Shown: positions 25,972 to 32,833 of the stretch, piece by piece
Position numbering within the stretch: position 1 is the first letter of the stretch
Layout: the number at the start of each line of letters is the position of its first letter
Virus record (IMG/VR): IMGVR_UViG_3300025010_000098
Coordinates: 1-46,257 of that record
DNA: 46,257 nucleotides
Source: a virus
Direction: 5' to 3' (one strand)
Notes under the pieces: model-generated
Databases searched by the model: none
What the model was told of the DNA's origin: nothing
Seen by the model: the letters and a program-made list of their open reading frames with translations, nothing else
Program-made: the position numbers and the translations under genes

Positions 25972-26283
25972 ATGGCGAAACAATTGAAAGTATCAAGAGA
26001 CGGTGAATGGACAGTATTGCACATTGAGGGCGATCCAAAAAATCCAGAGGCGGCACATGCCGCAAAGATTAATTTTCCCGGCGGTAACGTAAATGTTACT
26101 CGGACTAGTGACGGTAAATACTGGGTGCACATTTGTGTCAATCGACCGGGAACAGGTTTTTTTATTCCGGGTGAAACTATCCCCGGAAAATTTGTTGGCG
26201 GCAGAATGGACGTGGTAGGTGGCGGTGTGGTCGATGTTCACCCGGATGCCGATCATGTGGCCTTTTTAGTCGAGGCCCGATAA
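25972..26283 (+). CDS. early hypothetical protein, 103 aa
   Basis: The ATG at 25972 follows GGGAGGG and the TGA of the previous gene (TGACCATG). The product (MAKQLKVSRDGEWTVLHIEG) is beta-rich with regular strand-turn spacing (GKYWVHICVNRPGTGFFIPG) and a GGVVDVHPDADHVAFL C-terminus. This looks like a small beta-barrel. I cannot name a family. The TAA stop overlaps the ATG of a 37-codon frame. Confidence 0.6.
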   Translation: MAKQLKVSRDGEWTVLHIEGDPKNPEAAHAAKINFPGGNVNVTRTSDGKYWVHICVNRPGTGFFIPGETIPGKFVGGRMDVVGGGVVDVHPDADHVAFLVEAR

Positions 26284-26396
26284 TGCCACACGATGACCAA
26301 ACCAAGCGCCTCATCAGGCGCATAACTGACTGGCTTTATAAATCCGCCACACCCGCGCAGGTTGTCAAAGTGTGGCAATTCATCAGGAGTATATGA
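26283..26396 (+). CDS. small basic protein, 37 aa
   Basis: This 37-codon frame fills the gap between two early genes exactly. Its ATG overlaps the previous TAA (TAATG) and its TGA is two bases before the next ATG. The product (MPHDDQTKRLIRRITDWLYK, ending VWQFIRSI) is predicted as two amphipathic basic helices rich in Arg, Trp and Ile. The tight packing supports a real coupled gene. Confidence 0.55.
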   Translation: MPHDDQTKRLIRRITDWLYKSATPAQVVKVWQFIRSI

Positions 26397-26398
26397 CT

Positions 26399-26632
26399 AT
26401 GGCCATAATAATAAAGAAAAGTATTATATCGGATAACGGCGTCGATTTTATCCGGTATTTGCCCGTTTTAATCGACGCCGGCGAATGCTGTTTTACCGGT
26501 CGCGTAACATTTGCATTTTTTGATTGTTCTTTATACGCCGGTGAAAAAACACATGTGGAAACAAAGGAAAAGGCATTGGCAAATGCCAAGCAGGTTCTTT
26601 TGTTATTGGCAAACGGCGACGAACCAGCATAA
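26399..26632 (+). CDS. early hypothetical protein, 77 aa
   Basis: I take the second ATG of ATGACTATG (26399), well spaced from CAGGAG. The product (MAIIIKKSIISDNGVDFIRY) begins with a beta strand, has an Asp/Gly/Cys turn (DAGECCFTGRVTFAFFDC) and ends with a long helix (KEKALANAKQVLLLLA). Function unknown. It is followed by the third leader motif. Confidence 0.6.
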   Translation: MAIIIKKSIISDNGVDFIRYLPVLIDAGECCFTGRVTFAFFDCSLYAGEKTHVETKEKALANAKQVLLLLANGDEPA

Positions 26633-26641
26633 CCATTGACC

Positions 26642-26679
26642 GGGCGCATTACGGTGCGTCCTGATGAGCGGTTAAACTG
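26642..26679 (+). promoter_or_regulatory. early leader motif, copy 3, with UACG-loop hairpin
   Basis: GGGCGCAT (26642-26649) and GTGCGTCC (26654-26661) form an 8-bp hairpin with two G-U pairs closed by a TACG tetraloop. The ATGAGCGGTTAAACTG motif (26664-26679) follows two bases later. The next gene starts at 26703 behind GGGAGG. Confidence 0.65.
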
Positions 26680-26702
26680 ACAATAATTTAAGGGAGGTGA
26701 CT

Positions 26703-26921
26703 ATGATTAAATGCTCTGGAGTCGTGCCGCTTTCAACCGGCGGGCACGCCACAATTATCATTTTTGACAACGGCCGCCCATGCCGGCGGGTATTCACCGG
26801 GCCGGACTCATTGCGCCAGGCCACGGGTAATCTCGCTCAGGTCATGGCGGTGCTGAACGAAACATTGCCGCGGATCAGGGCGGCAGCAAGGGATATGACC
26901 ATTTACATACGGAAGGATTGA
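26703..26921 (+). CDS. early hypothetical protein, 72 aa
   Basis: GGGAGG precedes ATG 26703 with five-base spacing. The protein (MIKCSGVVPLSTGGHATIII) starts with a beta hairpin, contains FDNGRPCRRVFTG and ends with a helical Arg/Leu-rich part (NETLPRIRAAARDMTIYI). No family is recognised. A strong terminator lies 48 bases downstream, closing the first early operon. Confidence 0.6.
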   Translation: MIKCSGVVPLSTGGHATIIIFDNGRPCRRVFTGPDSLRQATGNLAQVMAVLNETLPRIRAAARDMTIYIRKD

Positions 26922-26969
26922 CCGTAAAAATAGCCAACCGCGCCCGGCAACATGCCGGATACGCACCAG

Positions 26970-27006
26970 GCCCGCGTCTCTCAATGAGAGATAGCGGGCT
27001 TTTTTA
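26970..27006 (+). terminator. Rho-independent terminator
   Basis: GCCCGC (26970-26975) pairs with GCGGGC (26994-26999). An inner TCTCTC/GAGAGA stem with an AAT loop extends it, and T residues follow from 27000. A smaller CCGGC/GCCGG hairpin (26944-26958) precedes it. This is the clearest intrinsic terminator in the window. Confidence 0.88.
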
Positions 27007-27023
27007 TTGGGGGAGGATTGACC

Positions 27024-27311
27024 ATGTTGACAGATAATTTGAGTATGCCCACGGGGGACATCCGTGACATTATTCGGGAGGCATTTAAAGCGGGATTCCG
27101 GGCCGGCGATGCTTCCCGCGATGGTGCAATGGGAAGCGCAATGCGCGACCTTGAAAAAGCAGTGCGCGCCGATAAAATAGGGTCTATTGCGGTTACAGGA
27201 AAACGTGATCATAACGGAAAATGGCTTCACGGGTCTTATCTAACCGTCGAATCCGCGCTTGAAAAAATCGATAAATTGCGGGACGCCGCAAATAAACCGC
27301 AAGGGTGCTGA
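27024..27311 (+). CDS. early hypothetical protein, 95 aa
   Basis: ATG 27024 follows GGGGGAGGATTGACC just after the terminator stem, so expression needs readthrough or a local promoter. The protein is largely helical (DIRDIIREAFKAGFRAGDAS), with a basic centre (VTGKRDHNGKWLHGS) and a C-terminal helix (SALEKIDKLRDAANK). The repeated G-x2-A-G/A pattern suggests helix packing. The function is unknown. The TGA stop is followed by CC and the next ATG. Confidence 0.6.
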   Translation: MLTDNLSMPTGDIRDIIREAFKAGFRAGDASRDGAMGSAMRDLEKAVRADKIGSIAVTGKRDHNGKWLHGSYLTVESALEKIDKLRDAANKPQGC

Positions 27312-27313
27312 CC

Positions 27314-27502
27314 ATGAAAGAAACCATCGATACCATCCGACAAACCGCAACGCTTCTCGGATACCATCAGGCCGTAACCGATGAGCTGGAATTTCTTAAC
27401 CGCCTCATTGACCTTGTGCAAGATCCTGCGGCAATTGACGCAATCCGCGACCGCTGCAGGGTGATTGAAACGGCGGCCGTCAAGGGCGCGTTCTGGGATT
27501 AA
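27314..27502 (+). CDS. small helical protein, paralogue of 27541 product
   Basis: The 62-aa product (MKETIDTIRQTATLLGYHQA) aligns over its length with the N-terminal 60 residues of the next gene: T-I/L-D-x-[IV]-R-[QK]-T-A-x4-GY-[HN]-QA, then a helix with [FI]L-[NK]-[RK]-[LI] and ending RxRVI or RIRQI. It is a two- or three-helix protein with no catalytic signature. Tandem paralogues of this sort often arise in phage early regions. The start follows TGACC after the preceding stop. Confidence 0.6.
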   Translation: MKETIDTIRQTATLLGYHQAVTDELEFLNRLIDLVQDPAAIDAIRDRCRVIETAAVKGAFWD

Positions 27503-27540
27503 ATACCCGGTGGAACAAACCAACTAGCGACGGAATTACC

Positions 27541-27795
27541 ATGAAAAAAGATGACATGGATTTAATGCTGGACGCTGTACGAAAAACCGCCCAGCAAAAA
27601 GGGTATAACCAGGCGAGACGAGAAGAAAGGATCTTTCTGAAGAAAATCCGCACAATGATTCATACCAACCAGGATGAGGAAATTGTACTGGAACTTACCG
27701 CCCGGATACGACAGATCAAAGACGAGCAGCCGAAGGGGTTAACCATAAAACAACTTCGGGAGATGGGCAGAGGGCGTAGGAGTGACAACCGATGA
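27541..27795 (+). CDS. small helical protein, paralogue of 27314 product
   Basis: This 84-aa basic protein (MKKDDMDLMLDAVRKTAQQK) shares the helical core of the preceding gene and adds a basic tail (GLTIKQLREMGRGRRSDNR) that could contact nucleic acid. Its stop overlaps the start of the HTH gene (ATGA), so the two are probably co-translated. The function is not recognised. Confidence 0.6.
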   Translation: MKKDDMDLMLDAVRKTAQQKGYNQARREERIFLKKIRTMIHTNQDEEIVLELTARIRQIKDEQPKGLTIKQLREMGRGRRSDNR

Positions 27796-28034
27796 CCAAG
27801 GAGCAAATTGTGAAATCATTCAGAGAAAAATATGGAATATCAGCCCGGCGACTTATGGAGTTGATGGGAATCACAACCATCAGCAATTATAATCGGCTCG
27901 AATCGGGCCGGCGGCCGCTCACCCTGCAGCATAAAGCGACATTACGATTACTGCAGGGTGAGCTGGAATTTTTGACCGAGATGGCAGATAATGAGAAATG
28001 TCGAGCACGAATCAATGAGATAATTAAATCTTAG
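27792..28034 (+). CDS. XRE/Cro-type HTH regulator
   Basis: The 80-aa protein fits a single-domain Cro/C1-type DNA-binding protein. The HTH lies at about residues 13-40 (YGISARRLMELMGITTISNY), with NRLESGRRPLT as the recognition-loop end typical of XRE proteins, followed by helices. It overlaps by 11 bases the end of the convergent minus-strand gene. As the last gene of the early operon it may repress the early promoter. The CTAGTAG/CTACTAG sites are a candidate operator, though nothing here proves that link. Confidence 0.8.
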   Translation: MTKEQIVKSFREKYGISARRLMELMGITTISNYNRLESGRRPLTLQHKATLRLLQGELEFLTEMADNEKCRARINEIIKS

Positions 28035-28494
28035 TGTCCATCTCATTTACTGGACCTGTTCCATAAGCCAAATCGTATGCCGTGGGATCGAATCGTGACA
28101 AATCCCCCAATTTGACCCGCGGTCCGGCGTCCCGTTCCAATTCACTCCAGTCCGGTGGGTTGCTGGGGTCTACCAAGTGCTGATAGATATTCGGACCGAT
28201 CTCACCATACATGATCCCTTTGGCTATCCGGTCGGCCTTATACCCACGGGCGAGCCACCGGCTGACCAATGATTGAGACACCCCGAGCAATTTTGCAAAC
28301 CCCGTGATTGAATAATGTTTTCCCCGCAGGATCAGATCATTTCTTTTCCTGGTACGATTCTTCAACCAATGGCCCGAGTCACAGGCTAAATCGATATTGA
28401 AGTTACATTTTTTAAGGCGCTGTCGCATGGTTGCCTCGGTCACACCGGGGCACCGGGACAATGCTTCTTTGGTAAGGTCTTTTAATTTACTCAT
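28024..28494 (-). CDS. HTH-containing DNA-binding protein, 156 aa
   Basis: The 156-aa basic protein has a helix-turn-helix in its middle (SITGFAKLLGVSQSLVSRWL, then ARG). An N-terminal KEALSRCPGVTEATMRQRL segment could be a second winged-helix-like unit. It is the last gene of the minus-strand replication operon and overlaps the end of the XRE gene tail to tail. Function could be replication control, origin binding or late-gene regulation. Confidence 0.65.
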   Translation of the reverse strand: MSKLKDLTKEALSRCPGVTEATMRQRLKKCNFNIDLACDSGHWLKNRTRKRNDLILRGKHYSITGFAKLLGVSQSLVSRWLARGYKADRIAKGIMYGEIGPNIYQHLVDPSNPPDWSELERDAGPRVKLGDLSRFDPTAYDLAYGTGPVNEMDTKI

Positions 28495-28500
28495 CTCGCT

Positions 28501-30816
28501 TCATCCCTCCTGCGCGGTCATGTATGCTTTGGTAATTGCGGCCACTCCGATAATACCGATGTCCTTGTGGTCGCGCTTGATGTAAAGTTTCGGTTTTCCC
28601 CCATCCCTCGCAATGGTATTATTTGTCCGGCCGTCCTTCAACCCCGGATGCTGGATATACCCCATATTCTCCAGTATGGTCTTGCGCTTATTGTGCGGGA
28701 TTCTTTTTTCGTCCCGGCGCTCCTTGAGCAAGTTTGAAAAAGCGTAAGAGCTGATCCAACCGTTTGCAAAACCGTAGCGATTCTCTTCCACGGCGTCAAG
28801 AATCTCTTGCTCCAGGCCCCCGAGCGACATCAGCAATGCCTCCTTGGTACTGGTGGTGTCCGGCGCTCTATGGCAAATACCGGCCGGGTTAAACTCGTCG
28901 GGTATTTGGTAGGTTTGCAGGAAATTGGTCACGATGGCATAGCCTTCGGCCCGGAGCCAATCGTAAAGCGATGGGAAATAATTGCCCGTCATATTATCCC
29001 GCCGTAAATCCTCGGCGCTCTGTTGGGCGGTATAAAACACGCAATAACGACGATCATTCTTGGTTTTACGGATTCCGTCTTTGTAATTACTGTAAAGGGC
29101 AAAATTTGCCCGGTTGTCTATAACCTGCTGGTCCTGGCCCTTTGCCTGGATTTCAATTTTAAGGTTGGTAATCAACGGTTTCAAAACTTCGATCATATCC
29201 TGCTTATCGTTGACACAAATTTCTTCGATGCAGATAAATCGTTTGCCGGCGATCCAAGCGTTGAACTTGTTGGTGAGGTCATGGGCGTTGGGAAAGTGGG
29301 AGTGTTTCCACCCAATAGCGTGGGCGATACAGGTGGCAATGAGGGTTTTCCCGTTACCTTCCGTCCCTTGTACCAACGTGGCCCATTGGAATTTTACCCC
29401 CGGATATTGGACACAGGCGGCCATGTATGCCAACAGTATCTGCTGATCCCTGGTATCCGGCAGTAATTTTTTGACATGATTGAGAAACCGGCTTGCATCG
29501 CCGGGACGACTTATAACTTGTGCGGGAACGTAGGTATTGACCATTGTATCTCCCTCTTCATTAATAATCGCACCGGGGGTGCACTCCGGTCTGAAACACG
29601 TTTGATTGACTTTTGGAAAAATAATAGCCTGCGACTGCGTGAAAACTTTCCAGGCGTCCGGTGTTGACTTGCTGTTCGTGTCGTCCAGGGCGTAAATATA
29701 CCCCCCGTATTGGACTTTGAACTGTTCCGGACCGATCAGGCCCCCATCCGGCACGAATATCCTGTGCATGTTCCGGACGTAAACGCACCCGGCAAAATGT
29801 TCTTTCTGTTGAGACGGGGAGAGATATTGAAACCCGGTCTTATCAACCATCGGATCGCCCCCTGCCGGCGCGGTCTGTGTGGCCGGCCTATCCTCTCGGG
29901 CGCCCAATACGTTCCGGCAACCGGCAACCGCTTTCAGTATTGTCGGCCGGCGGTATCCCTCCCGTTCTGTCCACTTATCCCGGACCAGCCCGGACATGCG
30001 GAAAAGTCGGTCCATCCGCTCGCAATCCTTACCGGTCCAGAAGGCCAGATGAGCACATAGGGCCGCGTCTGCTGATGAATGGTCGTATGGGTTGGTGCTG
30101 GACAACGGCGGATAGGTGGCGGCCAGGGCGGTTTCATCGGCGGTCCACAGGGCCAGGATCGACGCCCGGTTGCCGAAGATAGCCCCGGAGCTTTTGGATT
30201 TGAGCATGCGGTCAATGAGCTGCAGGTCATCCGCCGGACCGCCGTATCCCTCACATGGCCCGTCCGTCCATTCTGCTGACTCTGCCGGGGCGTTTGGGGT
30301 AAACCAGGTATCAACCAACCATTTGACCGTCTCGGGCGGCGGGACGCATGCAGCGTCGCCGGTGAGGCCGGTCCCGGTGAGAGCGGCAAACCGGCCGGAC
30401 GTGTAGAGTTCAAGGCCGGCCTGGCCATTTTTGCACCCGTGGGCGGGCACCGGGCCGGACCCGAACACATGGAGCCCGGTGCCTGAGATGGATATCTCAA
30501 CCGCACAGCCGGCAAATGCTTGACAGAGCTGCCGGGCCAACGGCGACCAGTCCGGGCCGCAATGGTCGATATCCAGGAACCAAAACGGATCGCTGTCGGT
30601 GAAGACAAACCCGATACCGTAGCCCGGCCCGAGCAAATCGGCCATTGTGGCGGCTTCCTGATAACTGAGCCAGGCGGCTGGGTTGTGCGGATCTGCCGCG
30701 TAGAGTGTTTGGGGATTGATGGGCACCTTTTTGGGTGGGTCCGGGGCAGGTTGAGGCACCGATGCCCACACGATAAATTGACGATATGATTTAAACGCTT
30801 CGGGGGCGGGGATCAT
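28501..30816 (-). CDS. primase-polymerase / SF3 helicase fusion
   Basis: The 771-aa protein joins two activities. Residues ~1-190 look like an archaeo-eukaryotic primase (PrimPol) domain: FLDIDHC (80-86) supplies the metal-binding Asp pair and SGTGLHVFG (111-119) the conserved S-G-x-H motif. Residues ~440-620 form an SF3/D5-like helicase: Walker A GTEGNGKT (484-491), Walker B FICIEEI (527-533) and sensor Asn in LYSNYKD (574-580). A winged-helix-like C-terminus follows. The layout resembles NrS-1-type phage primase-helicases. It would prime and unwind at the fork for the Pol B. ATG 30816 lies just after the upstream stop; a GTG 12 bases earlier is less likely. Confidence 0.88.
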   Translation of the reverse strand: MIPAPEAFKSYRQFIVWASVPQPAPDPPKKVPINPQTLYAADPHNPAAWLSYQEAATMADLLGPGYGIGFVFTDSDPFWFLDIDHCGPDWSPLARQLCQAFAGCAVEISISGTGLHVFGSGPVPAHGCKNGQAGLELYTSGRFAALTGTGLTGDAACVPPPETVKWLVDTWFTPNAPAESAEWTDGPCEGYGGPADDLQLIDRMLKSKSSGAIFGNRASILALWTADETALAATYPPLSSTNPYDHSSADAALCAHLAFWTGKDCERMDRLFRMSGLVRDKWTEREGYRRPTILKAVAGCRNVLGAREDRPATQTAPAGGDPMVDKTGFQYLSPSQQKEHFAGCVYVRNMHRIFVPDGGLIGPEQFKVQYGGYIYALDDTNSKSTPDAWKVFTQSQAIIFPKVNQTCFRPECTPGAIINEEGDTMVNTYVPAQVISRPGDASRFLNHVKKLLPDTRDQQILLAYMAACVQYPGVKFQWATLVQGTEGNGKTLIATCIAHAIGWKHSHFPNAHDLTNKFNAWIAGKRFICIEEICVNDKQDMIEVLKPLITNLKIEIQAKGQDQQVIDNRANFALYSNYKDGIRKTKNDRRYCVFYTAQQSAEDLRRDNMTGNYFPSLYDWLRAEGYAIVTNFLQTYQIPDEFNPAGICHRAPDTTSTKEALLMSLGGLEQEILDAVEENRYGFANGWISSYAFSNLLKERRDEKRIPHNKRKTILENMGYIQHPGLKDGRTNNTIARDGGKPKLYIKRDHKDIGIIGVAAITKAYMTAQEG

Positions 30817-30817
30817 A

Positions 30818-31129
30818 TCACACCCCACCAGTCAGCCACCTGGCTGCCGCCTCTTTTAATTCATCCGGTGCTTCCATGGCGATCTCATCTCGGACGGACA
30901 GGCCCTGCGCCACCACATCCACACGGCAGAGACGGACGGCATATCGCATCGTTTCGTCCCGCAGGTTGTCCATGGTGGTGAAATAATGGCTGATCAGGCC
31001 CGGCGCCACCCCGGCCACCCCGGCAATCTCATCACGGGTCCAGGTCCGGTAATTATAGCCGGGATGGACGGACATAATAATGGCGGCGGCTAGGATCAAT
31101 TCTTTGCGGTCATCCGGTTTAAGTCTCAT
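30818..31129 (-). CDS. TetR-like HTH protein, short
   Basis: The 103-aa protein matches the N-terminal DNA-binding half of TetR-family regulators: RKELILAAAIIMSVHPGYNY, then the HTH TRDEIAGVAGVAPGLISHYF and a following helix. The usual ligand-binding half is missing, leaving only about 50 residues after the HTH. AAGGAG precedes ATG 31129, and the start overlaps the methyltransferase stop. Phages carry such proteins both as regulators and as initiator-like DNA binders beside primase genes. Confidence 0.75.
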   Translation of the reverse strand: MRLKPDDRKELILAAAIIMSVHPGYNYRTWTRDEIAGVAGVAPGLISHYFTTMDNLRDETMRYAVRLCRVDVVAQGLSVRDEIAMEAPDELKEAAARWLTGGV

Positions 31130-32009
31130 ACATTACACTCCTTATAAATTCAGCAGCTACTTGCGGGACGACGGCATTGCCGTAACCGCGCAAACGTCCC
31201 ACTCTTGCGGGTACCCCATGAGCCAACGGCTGTGTGCCGGGTTCAACTGGCCGCCATTTTCCATCTCTGCAGAAGAGCCAGTCAGGATTTGACCAGTGGA
31301 GGTTAAACGGATCTGGCCGGTTAATTTCACCTGACCGTCCAATCCCTCCCCCTGCACACGGTCCCGATGCTGAGTGTTTTTGTGGTCCCTGGCCTGGGGA
31401 GTTATCCAACCTGTCAGTTGCGCAGTTGTCTGCAAGCTCATCCCCCCGCTGTCCGATCTGTTCTCTATCGCAAAGTCCGGTCCCGCTTCTGCCGAACGTG
31501 GAGTCGGCCAACCGTTCCGCAACAAACCATCCTCTTGATCTGATGTGCGACGCGCCAACGCTCGCAGCAGGCAGAACCGCTGCCCCGAAGGCGTAGCCAC
31601 ATGCTTCCAGGTCATCTTGAACAAGATCGAGCCATCCGTGTTTAATCGCCGCTTCAACCTGTTCTCCAAAGACGATTGCAGGTTGGCACTGGCTGATGAG
31701 ATGGAACCAGGTCGGCCATAGATGCCGCTCGTCAGCAAACCCAGTTCCTTTGCCTGCCGCGCTGAAAGGTTGGCAGGGACAAGATCCCGTCCAAACTGAT
31801 CGGCTGTTAGGCCATCCGGCCAATTTGAGCGCGAGGGACCACCCGCCGATACCCGCGAAGAAATGACATTGGGTATATCCGGCGAGGTCTGCCGGTTTGA
31901 TATCTTCGATTGATCTTTCATCTACTACCCCCATCGGTATGTGACCGCAGACGATTAATTCCCGTAACCACGCCGCTGATTTTGGGTCATTCTCGTTATA
32001 ATAATTCAT
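31119..32009 (-). CDS. DNA cytosine-C5 methyltransferase
   Basis: This 296-aa protein carries the C5-MTase motifs in order: I, HFFAGIGG (49-56); IV, PCQPFS (78-83) with catalytic Cys 79; VI, a variant GEQV (115-118) for the usual ENV; VIII, RSRGWF (157-162). A variable recognition region follows, and motif X is GYGNAVVPQVAAEFI near the C-terminus. The SAM-dependent reaction yields 5-methylcytosine and would protect phage DNA from restriction. The ATG at 32009 lies inside the end of the upstream gene and is preferred to an N-terminal extension of 42 residues. Most of the gene is also open in another frame (31157-31921). Confidence 0.9.
   Translation of the reverse strand: MNYYNENDPKSAAWLRELIVCGHIPMGVVDERSIEDIKPADLAGYTQCHFFAGIGGWSLALKLAGWPNSRSVWTGSCPCQPFSAAGKGTGFADERHLWPTWFHLISQCQPAIVFGEQVEAAIKHGWLDLVQDDLEACGYAFGAAVLPAASVGASHIRSRGWFVAERLADSTFGRSGTGLCDREQIGQRGDELADNCATDRLDNSPGQGPQKHSASGPCAGGGIGRSGEINRPDPFNLHWSNPDWLFCRDGKWRPVEPGTQPLAHGVPARVGRLRGYGNAVVPQVAAEFIRSVMYET
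31157..31921 (-). CDS. overlapping-frame protein inside the methyltransferase gene
   Basis: A 254-codon frame, ATG to TAG, lies wholly inside the methyltransferase gene on the same strand. Its product is not random-looking. It has LSARQAKELGLLTSGIYGRP, TPSGQRFCLLRALARRTSD, WPTP and ARDH words and ends HSRWLMGYPQEWDVCAVTAM. I recall very similar proteins annotated in other phages beside or within Dcm genes. The same bases that encode the catalytic PCQPFSAAGKG in one frame encode LSARQAK here. The product could be a specificity or accessory factor. Alternatively it is a conserved by-product of constraint on the methyltransferase frame. I see no good ribosome site that decides. Confidence 0.5.
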   Translation of the reverse strand: MKDQSKISNRQTSPDIPNVISSRVSAGGPSRSNWPDGLTADQFGRDLVPANLSARQAKELGLLTSGIYGRPGSISSASANLQSSLENRLKRRLNTDGSILFKMTWKHVATPSGQRFCLLRALARRTSDQEDGLLRNGWPTPRSAEAGPDFAIENRSDSGGMSLQTTAQLTGWITPQARDHKNTQHRDRVQGEGLDGQVKLTGQIRLTSTGQILTGSSAEMENGGQLNPAHSRWLMGYPQEWDVCAVTAMPSSRK

Positions 32010-32184
32010 GACCACCCGTGATAATAGTTTGCAATTCCCGCTCATATTCACGGTATTTTTCACAAGCCGCCCGTGCTCTCGGGTCGGCCTGCTTGGTCCG
32101 TAGTGCCGCCCGGATAATTGCCTGACCGAGTTCATGCTTTTTGGTGGTCAAGTCGTTTATCTCATCTACGATATCTTCTCTCAT
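31996..32184 (-). CDS. small coiled-coil protein, 62 aa
   Basis: The 62-aa product (MREDIVDEINDLTTKKHELG, ending ELQTIITGGHELL) is a probable two-helix coiled coil, rich in Glu, Arg and Lys with heptad Leu/Ile. Its start overlaps the stop of the zinc-ribbon gene by four bases, and its end overlaps the methyltransferase start by 14 bases. The function is unknown. Tight coupling suggests it works with the DNA-modification or replication genes around it. Confidence 0.6.
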   Translation of the reverse strand: MREDIVDEINDLTTKKHELGQAIIRAALRTKQADPRARAACEKYREYERELQTIITGGHELL

Positions 32185-32432
32185 CTCAACCCCTCCGGCA
32201 CTGGTTTTTTATGCCAACCACGAACTATCCGTTCTATATCGCGAGTGTTGTTATCTCCCATTTCTGTACTTTTACATTCATTACAAAGAACAGATAAGTC
32301 GCATCCCACCGTGTTTTTATCGTGTGCTGCGTATTTAACATCATCACTGCCACACTCCGGGCAGCATCTTTTCCACCTCTGAAGTTTCGCGTACTCTAAC
32401 CAATCGAATATATCCCAATCTGCACATATCAT
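32181..32432 (-). CDS. zinc-ribbon protein, 83 aa
   Basis: This 83-aa protein has two Cys pairs, CPEC near residue 24 and CNEC near residue 50, the spacing of a zinc ribbon, after an aromatic N-terminus (DWDIFDWLEYAKLQRWK). Such proteins bind DNA, RNA polymerase or other replication factors. Start and stop overlap the neighbours (ATGA). The ribbon is clear; the partner is not. Confidence 0.65.
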   Translation of the reverse strand: MICADWDIFDWLEYAKLQRWKRCCPECGSDDVKYAAHDKNTVGCDLSVLCNECKSTEMGDNNTRDIERIVRGWHKKPVPEGLR

Positions 32433-32833
32433 CTCAACCCCTCCGGTCCCGTTATAAACCCAGCGATACCGCCGAGCGATATCACCAGTTCATTGAATGC
32501 CCGTTGCGCCTCTTCACGCGGTGTGCCGGTATAGCGCCAGCCGGGCCGCTTCACTTCCAGGTTGGCAAATATCCCGATAACCTGGCCCACATCCTCCGGC
32601 ATGATAACCCGCCGGACAATACCGACCAAATCTCCGGATTTGACTGACGCGTTCATTGCCGCAGACTCGTTGGCCAGGCCATATCGGACGAATCGCCCGC
32701 GTTCATCGTAAAACCCACCGCAGTTATTGCGCCATAACCGATCACCGCGAGCGGTTGCTGCTGCTTGTATCGGTTTGTAGAGGTCTGATTCTATCATATC
32801 AAATATCCGATCTATATTTTTTAAACCACTCAT
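32429..32833 (-). CDS. VRR-NUC domain nuclease
   Basis: The 134-aa protein has the phage VRR-NUC layout (PD-(D/E)xK superfamily): RGDRLWRNNCGGFYDERGRF near the start, SGDLVGI holding the first acidic ligand, LEVKRPG with the Glu-x-Lys pair, then EEAQRAFNELVISLGGIAGF. Stand-alone phage copies are thought to cut branched DNA or flaps during replication and recombination. It overlaps the pentapeptide gene by 35 bases upstream. Confidence 0.85.
   Translation of the reverse strand: MSGLKNIDRIFDMIESDLYKPIQAAATARGDRLWRNNCGGFYDERGRFVRYGLANESAAMNASVKSGDLVGIVRRVIMPEDVGQVIGIFANLEVKRPGWRYTGTPREEAQRAFNELVISLGGIAGFITGPEGLR

Noticed and set aside
26651-26680. Hammerhead-ribozyme reading of CTGATGAG in leader motif copy 3
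   Set aside because: The required GAAA core and flanking stems are missing, and copies 1 and 2 lack the CTGA part.
29934-30608. 224-codon minus frame inside the primase-helicase gene
   Set aside because: It lies opposite-phase to clear PrimPol motifs and has shadow composition rich in Arg, Pro and Ser. Unlike the methyltransferase overlap, I recognise no conserved segment.
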